DNA of 64,000 nucleotides from Loktanella sp. 3ANDIMAR09 (GCF_001420005.1 NZ_LJAK01000001.1:124001-188000); one strand, 5' to 3'; positions 51,390 through 60,482 are shown, counted from the first letter of the stretch. Notes: generated by a model from the letters alone, not told the origin. Translations and numbers: made by a program.

Positions 51390-52244
51390 ATGACACAGAC
51401 ATTGCTTTCATTCGGACACGGCTATTCGGCGCAGGCGCTGGAACGGCTGCTCTTGCCGCGCGACTGGCGCGTGATCGGCACCACCCGCAACGCGGACAAG
51501 GCCACAGCCTTTCTGTCGCGCGGGGTCGAGCCGCGCCTCTGGCCGGGGGCCGACATGATCCCGGCGCTGGATGCCGCAACGCATCTGCTGATTTCCGCCG
51601 CACCCGGCGACGACGGTGACCCGGTGCTGGCGGAACTGCACGACGCGATTGCCGCGCGCGCAGGTCAGTTTGAATGGGTCGGCTATCTGTCCACCACCGG
51701 GGTCTACGGCGACCACGGCGGCGACTGGGTGGATGAGAACGCCCCCCTGACCCCCGCCACAAGACGCGGACAAGCGCGGGTCACGGCAGAGGCGGCATGG
51801 TCTGCCATTCCCGGTCTGCCGCTGCATATCTTTCGGCTGGCGGGGATCTATGGCCCCGGCAGGGGTCCGTTCGCCAAGGTGCGCAACGGCACGGCACGGC
51901 GCATCATCAAGGACGGTCAGGTGTTCAGCCGCACCCATGTCGCGGATATCGCGCGGGTGCTGGCGGCATCCATCGCCCGGCCCAACCCCGGTGCAGCCTA
52001 CAACGTCTGCGACGATGACCCGGCCCCGCCGCAGGACGTGATCGCCTATGCCGCCGAACTGCTGGGCCTGCCGGTGCCAGAGTCGGTCGCATTCGAGGAT
52101 GCGGAGATGACGCCAATGGCCCGCAGTTTCTATGCCGAGAGCAAGAAGGTCCGCAACGACCGCATCAAGGACGAACTGGGGGTCGAACTGCTGTTCCCCG
52201 ACTATCGCAGCGGGTTGCGCGCCTTGCTGGCGCAAGAGGGCTGA
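51390..52244 (+). CDS. SDR-type NAD(P)-dependent epimerase/dehydratase-like protein
   Basis: A 284-residue extended SDR of the YeeZ-like group. The nucleotide-binding Gly motif is reduced (SFGHGYSAQALERLLL). YLSTTGVYGDHGGDWVDENAPLTP contains the Ser/Tyr region, and FRLAGIYGPGRGPFAKVRNG, RTHVADIARVLAAS are extended-SDR hallmarks. The substrate is unknown. It starts 42 bases after the exported protein gene, and the Na+ channel gene follows 57 bases later. Confidence 0.82.
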   Translation: MTQTLLSFGHGYSAQALERLLLPRDWRVIGTTRNADKATAFLSRGVEPRLWPGADMIPALDAATHLLISAAPGDDGDPVLAELHDAIAARAGQFEWVGYLSTTGVYGDHGGDWVDENAPLTPATRRGQARVTAEAAWSAIPGLPLHIFRLAGIYGPGRGPFAKVRNGTARRIIKDGQVFSRTHVADIARVLAASIARPNPGAAYNVCDDDPAPPQDVIAYAAELLGLPVPESVAFEDAEMTPMARSFYAESKKVRNDRIKDELGVELLFPDYRSGLRALLAQEG

Positions 52245-52301
52245 GCCTTGAAAACCGCGCGACTGCTGGGCATATCGACGCAAACCACGTGAAGGTCCAT
52301 C

Positions 52302-53090
52302 ATGTCCCTGCGCACCACCCTTGCCCATCAGCTTGACCGTCGGCTGGTCCAGAATTTCATTCTGGGGGTCATCATTTTCAACGCGGTGCTGCTGGGGCTG
52401 GAAACATCCGCGCCCGTCATGGCGCAGGCCGGGCCGCTGATCCTGTTTCTGGATCAGCTGTGTCTGGCGATCTTTGTCGTGGAACTCGCACTCAAACTGT
52501 TCGTGCGCGGGCGCGATTTCTGGCGCAGCGGCTGGAACATCTTTGATTTCGTGATCGTGGGCATCGCCCTCATTCCGTCGTCACAGGGGCTGTCGGTGCT
52601 GCGCGCGTTGCGCATCCTGCGGGCGCTGCGGGTGATTTCGGTCGCGCCGTCACTGCGCCGCGTGGTCGAAGGTCTGGTGACGGCCCTGCCCGGCATGGCG
52701 TCGGTGTTCCTGCTGATGGGTATCCTGTTCTATATCGGCGCGGTCATGGCCACGAAACTGTTCGGCAGCGCGTTCCCCGAATGGTTCGGCACGCTGGGGC
52801 ACAGCCTGTATTCCCTGTTCCAGATCATGACCCTCGAGAGCTGGTCCATGGGCATCGTGCGGCCTGTGATGGAGGTCTATCCGCTGGCCTGGATGTTCTT
52901 TGTTCCGTTCATTCTGGTCACGACATTCGCGGTGGTGAACCTGCTGGTGGGTCTGATCGTGAATTCGATGCAGGACGCCCACGCCGAAGAAGGCAACGCC
53001 GCCACCGACGCCTACCGCGACAGCGTCATGGCCAAACTGGAAGACATCGAACGCCGGATCGGCGAACTATCGGACAGGAAATCATCCTGA
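52302..53090 (+). CDS. Bacterial voltage-gated sodium channel (NavBac type)
   Basis: A 262-residue single-domain six-TM channel that assembles as a tetramer. S4 has Arg at 101, 104, 107 and 110 (LRALRILRALRVIS), the voltage sensor. The selectivity filter is T177-L-E-S-W-S-M183, the sodium-selective NaChBac/NavSp1-like motif. The S6 segment is FFVPFILVTTFAVVNLLVGLIVNSMQD, and the C-terminus (about 236-258) forms a heptad coiled coil. The S5 segment and the pore helix precede the filter. The family is known from marine roseobacters. Confidence 0.96.
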   Translation: MSLRTTLAHQLDRRLVQNFILGVIIFNAVLLGLETSAPVMAQAGPLILFLDQLCLAIFVVELALKLFVRGRDFWRSGWNIFDFVIVGIALIPSSQGLSVLRALRILRALRVISVAPSLRRVVEGLVTALPGMASVFLLMGILFYIGAVMATKLFGSAFPEWFGTLGHSLYSLFQIMTLESWSMGIVRPVMEVYPLAWMFFVPFILVTTFAVVNLLVGLIVNSMQDAHAEEGNAATDAYRDSVMAKLEDIERRIGELSDRKSS

Positions 53091-53203
53091 CCCTGAAACT
53101 GGTTAAGGTGATTGGCAGATTTTTGGGCTGCGGTGTTCAATCGTGCGATCATCTCGCGTAGGCGCCGAAAATTCGCCGTTTCCCATTCCTAAGACGTGGC
53201 ATC

Positions 53204-53842
53204 ATGACATCAACAGACACCACATCCGAAACCAGATCACTGCATCTTGCAACAGGGTTCGCCATTGTCGCCGCCGGGGTGATCGGGCTGGACTGGCTGA
53301 TGCTGGGCGATGGCGGGTCGCTGACGCGCGAGGGCGGGTCGGTCGAAACGATGTCGATGCTGGGCTATGTCTATGCGCTGGTGATCTATGTGTGGCGTGC
53401 GCGTCCCGTGTTCTGGCCGGTGCCGGTGATCCTGTTGTTCATGGCCGCCCGCGAAGGCGATCTGGACAAGGCGCTGACAAGCGAAGGCATCCTGAGCACC
53501 AAGATCCTGCTGTATGACACCGCGCTGTGGGAAAAATCGCTGGCGGTCGCGATTTGGGTGCTGCTGGTCACAGCGCTGGTCACGCTGACGCGATACCGCG
53601 CGCCGCTGTTGTGGCGCGACCTGCGCCGTGGCGCACCCTGGGCGCTGCTGTTTCTGGCGGGACTGTTCATCGCCGCCTTTTCCAAGACGATCGACGGCTT
53701 GGGGCGCAAACTGGGCGCCTTCGGTGTCGACGTCGCAACCGAGGTCGTCCAGGGCAGCGGCATCGTCGAAGAGGCATTGGAACTGCTGATCCCGATCCTG
53801 TTCGTCATGGCGATCTGCCTGCGGACCCGCAAACCGACCTAA
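53204..53842 (+). CDS. Multi-pass membrane protein of unknown function
   Basis: A 212-residue protein with about six hydrophobic segments (for example TGFAIVAAGVIGLDWLML, WALLFLAGLFIAAFS and LLIPILFVMAI) and no recognised motif. LIYVWRARPVFWPVPVILLFMAAREGDLDKALTSEGI is a distinctive middle segment. It is 113 bases downstream of the Na+ channel and precedes the TIGR03643 gene. It may be an unassigned envelope protein. An N-terminal polar lead of about 15 residues (MTSTDTTSETRS) precedes the first helix. Confidence 0.75.
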   Translation: MTSTDTTSETRSLHLATGFAIVAAGVIGLDWLMLGDGGSLTREGGSVETMSMLGYVYALVIYVWRARPVFWPVPVILLFMAAREGDLDKALTSEGILSTKILLYDTALWEKSLAVAIWVLLVTALVTLTRYRAPLLWRDLRRGAPWALLFLAGLFIAAFSKTIDGLGRKLGAFGVDVATEVVQGSGIVEEALELLIPILFVMAICLRTRKPT

Positions 53843-53882
53843 ACCGGGTTGCCGCAGGGACGCGCACCGCTAGGTCTGAGCC

Positions 53883-54098
53883 ATGTCCAAGATGCCAGAC
53901 CTGCCCCCCGACCATATCAGCGGCATCATCGAGATGGCGCTGTCTGACCACGCGAGTTTTGCCGATATTCAGCGCGAATACGGGGTCAGCGACAAACAGG
54001 TCAAAACGCTGATGCGCGAAAACCTGAAGGCAGGCAGCTACAAGGCGTGGCGCAAACGCGTGCGGGCATTCGGGGACAGGCGGGCGGTATATAAATAA
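53883..54098 (+). CDS. TIGR03643/DUF2805 family small protein
   Basis: A 71-residue protein with a likely helix-turn-helix (ISGIIEMALSDHASFADIQREYGVSDKQVKTLMRENLKAGSYKAWRKRVRAF). This matches the TIGR03643 family, found widely in marine proteobacteria and cyanobacteria, including many phototrophs. A nucleic-acid-binding role is likely, but the function is not known. The inverted repeat ATTTGCG...CGCAAAT (54104-54146) lies between it and the convergent LysE gene. Confidence 0.85.
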   Translation: MSKMPDLPPDHISGIIEMALSDHASFADIQREYGVSDKQVKTLMRENLKAGSYKAWRKRVRAFGDRRAVYK

Positions 54099-54155
54099 GC
54101 TAGATTTGCGTGAATTCGGTGACAGGCTGTCTGCACCTGCGCAAATTTCAGAAGT

Positions 54156-54752
54156 CTACGCCAGCAGCATCCAGATCGCGACTCCTGCCAGTATCGCGGC
54201 AAACGACAGGTTCAGAAAACGAGCGGTATCCGGGCTACGCCACCGCGCTGTCATGCCGTCGCCAAGGGCGGCATAAATGGAGAACGCCACCGCGTTATTG
54301 ACCGTGAAAACAGCCGCAATCCAAATAACGGACGCAGTTCGATGCATGTCCGCCGCACCTGCGAATTGGGTGAACATCAAGGCGATGATGAGATAAGCCT
54401 TCGGGTTCAGCAGAAGCAGGATCGCACCGTCCATGACGCTTGCAGGCTTTGCTTCGTCATTCCCCGACATCACACCCGCCCGCGCGAGCATCCACGCCAG
54501 ATACAGAACGTAGGCTGCGCCTGCAAATCGGATGATCGCCAAGAACATCGGCGCTTCGCGCGATATCCAATCGAAGCCGAGCCCGATCCCAATCGTCACA
54601 ACCAATGTAGCAGCATGGTAGCCAAGATTTGCCGGGACCGTCGCACGAAACCCGAAACGCGCGCCGTTGGCCGCAAAGAACATATTCCCCGGCCCAGGCG
54701 AATAGGCCAGCGGTGCAAGGAAAAGGATCAGGGCAATCGTAAGCTGCGTCAT
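54156..54752 (-). CDS. LysE/RhtB-family amino acid exporter
   Basis: A 198-residue inner-membrane protein. The N-terminal motif LAPLAYSPGPGNMFFAANGARFGFRATVPANLGYHAATLV is the conserved first segment of LysE. Five or six helices and a C-terminal LNLSFAAILAGVAIWMLLA follow. I chose MTQLTIAL (54752) since the longer frame is a non-conserved extension. The gene and its flanks are less G+C rich than neighbours and differ in codon use, so recent acquisition is possible. The substrate is an amino acid or homoserine lactone (family inference). Confidence 0.87.
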   Translation of the reverse strand: MTQLTIALILFLAPLAYSPGPGNMFFAANGARFGFRATVPANLGYHAATLVVTIGIGLGFDWISREAPMFLAIIRFAGAAYVLYLAWMLARAGVMSGNDEAKPASVMDGAILLLLNPKAYLIIALMFTQFAGAADMHRTASVIWIAAVFTVNNAVAFSIYAALGDGMTARWRSPDTARFLNLSFAAILAGVAIWMLLA

Positions 54753-54956
54753 GTGCCCGAAGCGATCATAACCTACCGACCATAGCGACCCGAATCTTGC
54801 GCCTTTCGCGCATCGCATTCTCAGCGATGGTCCTGTCTGGATCTGACCCTCGGCGGTGTCTGAATTATCCAGACAGGTTGACCATTTTCGGTACGCGCGC
54901 ATCACGACAGTGCAAACGTCCAAGACGATGCTTTGCCCGTCAGCGCACGCGCAATA

Positions 54957-56870
54957 TCAAGCGCGTTTGCTGATTACCTCGACGCCCATGACATTTAGCA
55001 CCTTGGCTTCGATATCGGCGGCGTTCAGGCCCGCCATCGCATACATGTCCGCCGGGCTGGACTGGTCGATGAACGTGTCGGGCAGGCACATGGACCGGAA
55101 TTTCAGGCCCTTGTCGAAAACGCCTTCGTCGGACAGCAGTTGCGCGACGTGGCTGCCAAAGCCGCCCACGGCCCCCTCTTCGATCGTGATCAGCGCGTCG
55201 TGATCGGCGGCCAATTGCAGGATCATGTCCCGGTCGAGTGGTTTGGCAAAGCGCGCGTCCGCGATGGTCGGCGTGATCCCACGGGCCGACAATGCCTCGG
55301 CGGCGGTCTGGACCTCTGACAGGCGGGTGCCGAACGACAGGATCGCGACGCCGCTGCCCTCCTGGATCATGCGGCCCTTGCCGATTTCCAGCGGCTGCGG
55401 GTTGCCGGGCATCTCGACGCCCACACCCTCGCCACGGGGAAACCTGAATGCAATCGGCCCGCTGTCGTGCGCGGCGGCAGTGGCAACCATGCGCACCAGT
55501 TCCGCCTCGTCCGACGCGGCCATCACCACGATACCCGGCAGGTTTGCCAGGAATGCCACGTCAAAGCTGCCCGCATGGGTCGCCCCGTCCGCACCCACCA
55601 GCCCGGCGCGGTCGATGGCAAAGCGGACCGGCAGACGTTGCAGGGCAACGTCATGCACCACCTGATCGTAACCGCGTTGCAGGAACGTGGAATAAAGCGC
55701 GCAGAAAGGTTTCATCCCCCCCGCCGCAAGCCCGGCAGCAAATGTGACCGCGTGCTGTTCAGCGATGCCTACGTCGAAACACCGGCTGGCGTAGCGTTTC
55801 ATGAATTTGTCCAGCCCGGTGCCGTCGGGCATGGCGGCCGTGATCGCACAGATCCGGCTGTCGGTATCAGCCAGCGCGATCAGCGCATTCGCAAAGACCG
55901 ATGTATAGGACGGCGCATTGGATTTCGCCTTTTGCACCTCGCCGGTGACAACATCGAATTTACCGCGGGCGTGGCCCTTGTCTGCGGCGGATTCGGCCGG
56001 GGCGAAACCCTTGCCCTTGGTCGTGATGGCGTGGATCAGGATCGGGCCGTCGGCGCGCTCCTTGACCGTGCGCAGCACCGCCATCAGCTGATCCATATCG
56101 TGCCCGTCGATGGGTCCGACATAGGAAAAACCCAGTTCCTCGAACAATGTGCCGCCCACGGTCATGTGCTTGAGCATGTCCTTGGCGCGTTTTGCACCCT
56201 CGCGCAGGGGCGGCGGCAGGAACGACACGGCCCCCTTGGCCGCGGCCTTGAGGTCCTGGAACGGTGCCCCCGCATAGAGCCGCGACAGATAGGACGACAT
56301 CGCCCCCGTCGGCGGCGCGATCGACATTTCGTTGTCGTTGAGGATCACGATCAGACGCTTGCCCAGATGGCCTGCGTTGTTCAGCGCCTCGTAGGCCATG
56401 CCGGCGGACAGCGACCCGTCACCGATGATGGCCACCGCATCACCCACGTCACCGCCCAGATCCCGCGCCACCGCAAAGCCGAGCGCCGCACTGATCGAGG
56501 TCGAACTATGCGCCGCACCAAAGGGGTCATAGGGACTCTCTGACCGTTTGGTAAAACCCGACAACCCGTCCTTTTGGCGCAGGGTGCGGATGCGGTCGCG
56601 GCGACCGGTCAGGATCTTGTGCGGATAACACTGGTGGCTGACGTCCCAGATGATCTTGTCCCGGGGGGCATCGAACACGGCATGCAGGGCAACGGTCATT
56701 TCGACAACGCCAAGGCCCGCACCCAGATGCCCGCCGGTGACGGACACGGCACTGATGGTTTCTGATCGCACCTCGTCGGCCAGCTGCTGCAGCTTGCGGT
56801 TCGAGAGATTTTTCATGTCGGCGGGGGATTGCACCGTGTCCAGCAGGGGCGTGTTCGGTCTGTCGGTCAT
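54957..56870 (-). CDS. dxs: 1-deoxy-D-xylulose-5-phosphate synthase
   Basis: Thiamine-diphosphate enzyme catalysing the first step of the MEP pathway to IPP. The ThDP motif is [25 protein letters not shown]...NDNEMS. The transketolase His region is [18 protein letters not shown], and [23 protein letters not shown] is in the pyrimidine domain. The length is 637 residues. It follows ispA after 7 bases, and with idi in the bch operon supplies prenyl precursors for carotenoids, quinones and bacteriochlorophyll. Confidence 0.97.
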   Translation of the reverse strand: MTDRPNTPLLDTVQSPADMKNLSNRKLQQLADEVRSETISAVSVTGGHLGAGLGVVEMTVALHAVFDAPRDKIIWDVSHQCYPHKILTGRRDRIRTLRQKDGLSGFTKRSESPYDPFGAAHSSTSISAALGFAVARDLGGDVGDAVAIIGDGSLSAGMAYEALNNAGHLGKRLIVILNDNEMSIAPPTGAMSSYLSRLYAGAPFQDLKAAAKGAVSFLPPPLREGAKRAKDMLKHMTVGGTLFEELGFSYVGPIDGHDMDQLMAVLRTVKERADGPILIHAITTKGKGFAPAESAADKGHARGKFDVVTGEVQKAKSNAPSYTSVFANALIALADTDSRICAITAAMPDGTGLDKFMKRYASRCFDVGIAEQHAVTFAAGLAAGGMKPFCALYSTFLQRGYDQVVHDVALQRLPVRFAIDRAGLVGADGATHAGSFDVAFLANLPGIVVMAASDEAELVRMVATAAAHDSGPIAFRFPRGEGVGVEMPGNPQPLEIGKGRMIQEGSGVAILSFGTRLSEVQTAAEALSARGITPTIADARFAKPLDRDMILQLAADHDALITIEEGAVGGFGSHVAQLLSDEGVFDKGLKFRSMCLPDTFIDQSSPADMYAMAGLNAADIEAKVLNVMGVEVISKRA

Positions 56871-56877
56871 GGTGTCC

Positions 56878-57744
56878 TCACTTGTCGCGCGCGATGACGA
56901 ATCGCGCGGCTTCTTTCAAGGTATCGGCGCTGGACCCGTAATCGGTCAATGCGTCACAGGCGTTTTCCACCAGATCATGCGCACGCGCGCGCGCACCATC
57001 GAGCCCCAGCAGCGAGACGAATGTGGCCTTGCCTGCGTCCGCATCCTTGCCCACGGCCTTGCCCACTGTGGCCGCGTCGCCCGTTGCGTCCAGCACGTCA
57101 TCGGCAATCTGGAACGCAAGGCCCAGCGCGTCACCGTAGGCCCGCAACGCACTGATGTCGTCACCCGCGATCCGCGGTCCGGCGCAGGCCGACCATGTGA
57201 TCAGCGCACCCGTCTTGCCAGCCTGCAACGTCGTGATCGCATCCAGATCCAGCGGCGGACCCGTTTCCGCGGCGATATCCAGCGCTTGCCCCAACACCAT
57301 GCCGCGCGCGCCCGCCGCCTGCGCCAGGGTCAGCGCCAGGTTGGCGCGCGCTGCGTCAGACACACCCGATCCCGGTTCGCAGACCAGCTCAAACGCCAGT
57401 GATTGCAAGGCGTCACCCGTCAGGATCGCCGTTGCCTCGTCCCACTTGCGATGCACGGTCGGCTGGCCACGGCGCAGATCGTCGTCGTCCATCGCCGGCA
57501 GATCGTCATGCACCAGACTGTAGGCATGCACCGCCTCGATCGCGGCGGCCGCATGCCCCGCCAGATCACCAACGCCGTGCAGGCGCGCGCCCTCGCGCAC
57601 CAGAAAGGCCCGCAAGCCCTTGCCGCCCTGCACCGCATAAAGCATCGCTTCGCGCAGCGGCACATCCGCCCCCGGTGCCAGTGCGGTCTCGATCAACCGG
57701 ATCGCGGCAGAGGCATCAAGCGCCAGTTGGTTGGTGAACATCAC
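56878..57744 (-). CDS. ispA: Farnesyl/geranylgeranyl diphosphate synthase (short-chain prenyltransferase)
   Basis: A 288-residue trans-prenyl transferase. The first Asp-rich motif is [22 protein letters not shown], and the second is [20 protein letters not shown]. Both are intact. Synthesis of farnesyl diphosphate is most likely, since it sits between xseB and dxs in the classical ispA layout. The start overlaps the xseB stop by 4 bases, and it is 7 bases from dxs. A separate crtE-type enzyme for GGPP was not seen in the window. Confidence 0.94.
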   Translation of the reverse strand: MMFTNQLALDASAAIRLIETALAPGADVPLREAMLYAVQGGKGLRAFLVREGARLHGVGDLAGHAAAAIEAVHAYSLVHDDLPAMDDDDLRRGQPTVHRKWDEATAILTGDALQSLAFELVCEPGSGVSDAARANLALTLAQAAGARGMVLGQALDIAAETGPPLDLDAITTLQAGKTGALITWSACAGPRIAGDDISALRAYGDALGLAFQIADDVLDATGDAATVGKAVGKDADAGKATFVSLLGLDGARARAHDLVENACDALTDYGSSADTLKEAARFVIARDK

Positions 57745-57983
57745 GGATCAAGCGGACCCAGACCGGCGGCCTGCCCATCGGGACCGACGGTGATCTTGGC
57801 GACCTTTTCTTCGGCCTCGGACAATTTCGCCTCGCAGCGCGCCTTGAGTGCTGCACCGCGTTCATACAGCGCGATACTGTCGTCCAGCGCCACATCGCCA
57901 CGTTCCAGCTGGCCTACGACGCGCTCCAGCTCCTTGATCGCATCCTCAAAGGTCATTTCGTTCACTGGCGTATCAGCCATCAC
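57741..57983 (-). CDS. xseB: Exodeoxyribonuclease VII small subunit
   Basis: An 80-residue protein with the coiled-coil hallmark MTFEDAIKELERVVGQLERGDVALDDSIALYERGAALKARCEAKLSEAEEKV. This matches XseB, which partners XseA in single-strand DNA degradation. It overlaps the histone-deacetylase-like gene by 11 bases and ispA by 4 bases. The hdaH-xseB-ispA-dxs order is a conserved Rhodobacterales arrangement. xseA is not in the window. Confidence 0.95.
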   Translation of the reverse strand: MMADTPVNEMTFEDAIKELERVVGQLERGDVALDDSIALYERGAALKARCEAKLSEAEEKVAKITVGPDGQAAGLGPLDP

Positions 57984-58902
57984 ATCGCTCCCTCAAAACC
58001 TTGACATGGGCCGCCGCAGAGGCGCCCAGCGCCGTCAGGTCATAGCCGCCCTCCAGACAGGACACCACCCGCCCGGCGCAGAACGCATCGGCCAGATCAC
58101 ACAGCTGCGCGGTAATCCAGGCAAAGTCGTCCTCGACCAGTTCCAGCCCCGCCAGCGGGTCGGCAGCATGGGCATCGAACCCGGCGGACATCAGGATCAG
58201 CTCGGGCTTGAAATCCCGCAGGCGCGGCAGGACGTGATCGTTGATCGCGCGACGAAAACCTGCACCATCCGTGCCCTCGGGCAGCGGGACGTTGACGACA
58301 TTGTCCGCAACGCCGGTTTCATCCGCGCGACCGGTGCCGGGATACAGCGGACTTTGGTGTGTCGAACAGAACAGGATGCGCGGATCATCCTCGACCAGAT
58401 CCTGCGTGCCGTTGCCGTGATGCACGTCGAAATCGACGATCGCGACCCGGCCCAGCCCGTGATGATCCAGCGCATGTTTCGCCGCGATCGCCACGTTGCC
58501 GAAAAAACAGAACCCCATCGGTGTCGTCTTTTCCGCGTGATGTCCGGGCGGGCGCATCGCGACAAAAGCGTTCTGCGCCAGACCACCCAGCACCATATCG
58601 ACAGCACGGACCGCACCGCCCACCCCACGCCAGACAGCGGACAGTGTGCCGGGTGACATATGGGTATCGGCATCCAGTGACACCCAGCCGGTCGCGGGTG
58701 CAGCATGGCGCAGCGCCGCGATATGCGCATGCGGATGGACCCGCAGCACGTCATCCTCGGCTGCCATCGGTGCGGTGACGCGGTTCAGGTCCATATCCTG
58801 CAGGGCCTGCGCCACGGCGTCCATGCGCGCGACCTGTTCGGGATGGCCGGGCGGCGTGACGTGATCCAGACAATCGGGGTGTGTGATCAAGGCTGTTTTC
58901 AT
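57973..58902 (-). CDS. Histone-deacetylase-like amidohydrolase (acetylpolyamine deacetylase family)
   Basis: A 309-residue Zn hydrolase. RPPGHHAEKTTPMGFCFFGNVAIAA has the paired His, AIVDFDVHHGNGTQDL the Zn-ligand Asp/His, and MSAGFDAHAADPLAGLELVEDDF the second Zn-ligand Asp, all intact. Substrates in bacteria are acetylated polyamines or small compounds. The preferred start is the ATG at 58902; a GTG two codons earlier is possible. It precedes xseB with an 11-base overlap. The acetylated target here is unknown. Confidence 0.92.
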   Translation of the reverse strand: MKTALITHPDCLDHVTPPGHPEQVARMDAVAQALQDMDLNRVTAPMAAEDDVLRVHPHAHIAALRHAAPATGWVSLDADTHMSPGTLSAVWRGVGGAVRAVDMVLGGLAQNAFVAMRPPGHHAEKTTPMGFCFFGNVAIAAKHALDHHGLGRVAIVDFDVHHGNGTQDLVEDDPRILFCSTHQSPLYPGTGRADETGVADNVVNVPLPEGTDGAGFRRAINDHVLPRLRDFKPELILMSAGFDAHAADPLAGLELVEDDFAWITAQLCDLADAFCAGRVVSCLEGGYDLTALGASAAAHVKVLRERCDG

Positions 58903-58940
58903 GACCACAGCAAACCCTGACGCGCGTCAAAGGACAAGTG

Positions 58941-58973
58941 CATCATCTTGCCAAAAATACTCAAAAACACCCA
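58941..58973 (-). repeat. Dispersed intergenic element, GGAGTATTT subtype (truncated)
   Basis: Minus-strand GAGTATTTTTGGCAAGATGATG, preceded by GGGTGTTTTT. It lacks the GC hairpin found in the other copies. It lies in the 165-base gap between petR and the deacetylase-like gene. Confidence 0.6.
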
Positions 58974-59067
58974 GCCGGCAATCTGCCGCCGCCATGACGG
59001 GCTCAGGCTGCAAGGCGCGCCAGAAAAGACGTGCGCGCGACAGCGCGCTCTGCTGTTTCAAACCGCC

Positions 59068-59769
59068 TCAGTCGGGCGACAGCATGTAGCCTGCGCCACG
59101 CACCGTTTGCAGGTATCGCGGTTGCTTGGGGTCCGGTTCGATCTTGCGGCGCAGGCGGGTGATCTGCACATCCACCGCCCGCTCCTGTGTCTGCCCACCC
59201 GACCGGCTCAGTTCCTCGACCAGTTGTTGACGGGTCACCGGTTCGTTCGGGCGCGCGGCAAAGATGCGCATCAGATGACTTTCCGTGGCCGTCAGACGCA
59301 GGGGACCGGCGGCATTGCTGATTTCGCCCCGCGTGATGTCGTAGGTATAGCTGCCGATCGTAAGCTCGGTCACCGCGATCGGCTGCGCTTCTTCCTTGGG
59401 GGCGCGCCGAAGGATGGCATTGATGCGCAACAACAATTCCTTGGGTTCGAAGGGTTTGGCCAGATAATCGTCGGCACCCGCCTCGAGTCCCGCGATCCGG
59501 TCCGCGGTTTCGCCGCGTGCCGTCAGCAGCAGGACGGGCGTGCCCAGCTGCGACCGCAGGCTGCGACAGAAACTGATGCCATCCTCGCCCGGCATCATCA
59601 CGTCCAGCACGATCAGATCGAATTCCAGCCCCGCCAGCAGGCGGCGTGCATGGGCCGCATCCCGCGCCAAGGTGACCCGGAAACCGGACCGCACGAGGTA
59701 TTTGCGCAGCAAGTCGCGGATGCGTTCGTCATCATCGACGACCAGCAGGTGCGGTGCATCAACGTCCAT
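59068..59769 (-). CDS. petR: OmpR-family response regulator PetR
   Basis: A 233-residue DNA-binding response regulator. LLVVDDDERIRDLLRKYLV, phospho-acceptor Asp in FDLIVLDVMMPGEDGISF, and YLAKPFEPKELLLRI are receiver motifs. The effector domain has LRLTATESHLMRIFAARPNEPVTRQQLVEELS and TRLRRKIEPDPKQPRYLQTVRGAGYML. The order petP-petR with an 11-base overlap matches the R. capsulatus locus needed for cytochrome bc1 and c2 expression. No sensor kinase gene is adjacent, as in that species. Confidence 0.9.
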   Translation of the reverse strand: MDVDAPHLLVVDDDERIRDLLRKYLVRSGFRVTLARDAAHARRLLAGLEFDLIVLDVMMPGEDGISFCRSLRSQLGTPVLLLTARGETADRIAGLEAGADDYLAKPFEPKELLLRINAILRRAPKEEAQPIAVTELTIGSYTYDITRGEISNAAGPLRLTATESHLMRIFAARPNEPVTRQQLVEELSRSGGQTQERAVDVQITRLRRKIEPDPKQPRYLQTVRGAGYMLSPD

Positions 59770-60280
59770 CGGGTTGATCCACCATTGCCTGATACTGGCG
59801 TCGCATATCGTCGTCCATCATCGCCTCCAGCACCTCTCTGAAACCTGCCACGGCGGCTGGTCCTGCGGCCCGGTAGGCGGCCCGCATCCGTTCACGTTGC
59901 GCATCCGAAAGGCTGCGTTCCAGCGCCGCACCTTCTGGCGTCAGATGCAGGTGCCGTTCACGCCGGTCGCGCGCGCCGACGGTAGACGACACAAGACCGT
60001 CCGCGATCAGCGTGCGCAGGACACGGTTCAGCGACTGCTTTGTCACCCCCAGGATCGACAGCAGATTGTTGACCGTGGTGCCGGGGCTGCGGTGAATAAA
60101 ATGGATGGCCCGGTGATGCGCGCGGCCATAGTTCTTTTCGGCCAGAATGCGGTCGGGATCGGCGGTAAAGCCGCGGTAGGCAAAGAACATCGCCTCGATT
60201 CCCTTGCGCAGCTGATCATCGGTCAGGAACAGCAGGCTGCGGCCTGCGGGGGCAGTGGTGTCAGAGGCCATGAATCCCAA
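59759..60280 (-). CDS. petP: MarR-family regulator PetP
   Basis: A 173-residue MarR-type transcription factor. The wing-helix core is NNLLSILGVTKQSLNRVLRTLIADGLVSSTVGARDRRERHLHLTPEGAALERSLSD. It matches PetP upstream of PetR in R. capsulatus, where both act on photosynthetic and respiratory electron transport. It diverges from ilvE. Its start (60280) and the inverted repeat at 60430-60461 lie in the same 200-base region. Ligand and operator are not known. Confidence 0.88.
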   Translation of the reverse strand: MGFMASDTTAPAGRSLLFLTDDQLRKGIEAMFFAYRGFTADPDRILAEKNYGRAHHRAIHFIHRSPGTTVNNLLSILGVTKQSLNRVLRTLIADGLVSSTVGARDRRERHLHLTPEGAALERSLSDAQRERMRAAYRAAGPAAVAGFREVLEAMMDDDMRRQYQAMVDQPDGR

Positions 60281-60429
60281 CTTCTCGCGAACTTTTCGCC
60301 GTTATAGGGCAATCCAGCGCCGCTGTAGAAGATTTTTAAGACAGCAGATTGCGACCGTGCCCGAAATACGTCAGCCTTGTTGACATGACTGGCAGCACTT
60401 GCTACCGAACGCGCATCATTTACGCAATA

Positions 60430-60461
60430 TTATGTCCGAACCGGAACTATTCGCGACATAA
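60430..60461. promoter_or_regulatory. Inverted repeat upstream of ilvE
   Basis: TTATGTC and GACATAA form 7-bp arms separated by 18 bases, 22 bases upstream of the ilvE start and 149 bases upstream of petP. It may be an operator; no protein is assigned. TTGACA at 60380-60385 resembles a -35 element but no good -10 is found. Confidence 0.4.
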
Positions 60462-60482
60462 ACGCAAAACAGAGGGTGGAAC

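Noticed and set aside
54104-54146. ATTTGCG...CGCAAAT inverted repeat as a terminator between TIGR03643 and LysE genes
   Set aside because: Arms are only 7 bp with a 29-base spacer and no U-run; noted within the neighbouring gene entry but not called.
60380-60408. Sigma-70 promoter for ilvE (TTGACA with TACCGA after 17 bases)
   Set aside because: The -10 matches TATAAT poorly, and alphaproteobacterial promoters are hard to call by eye.
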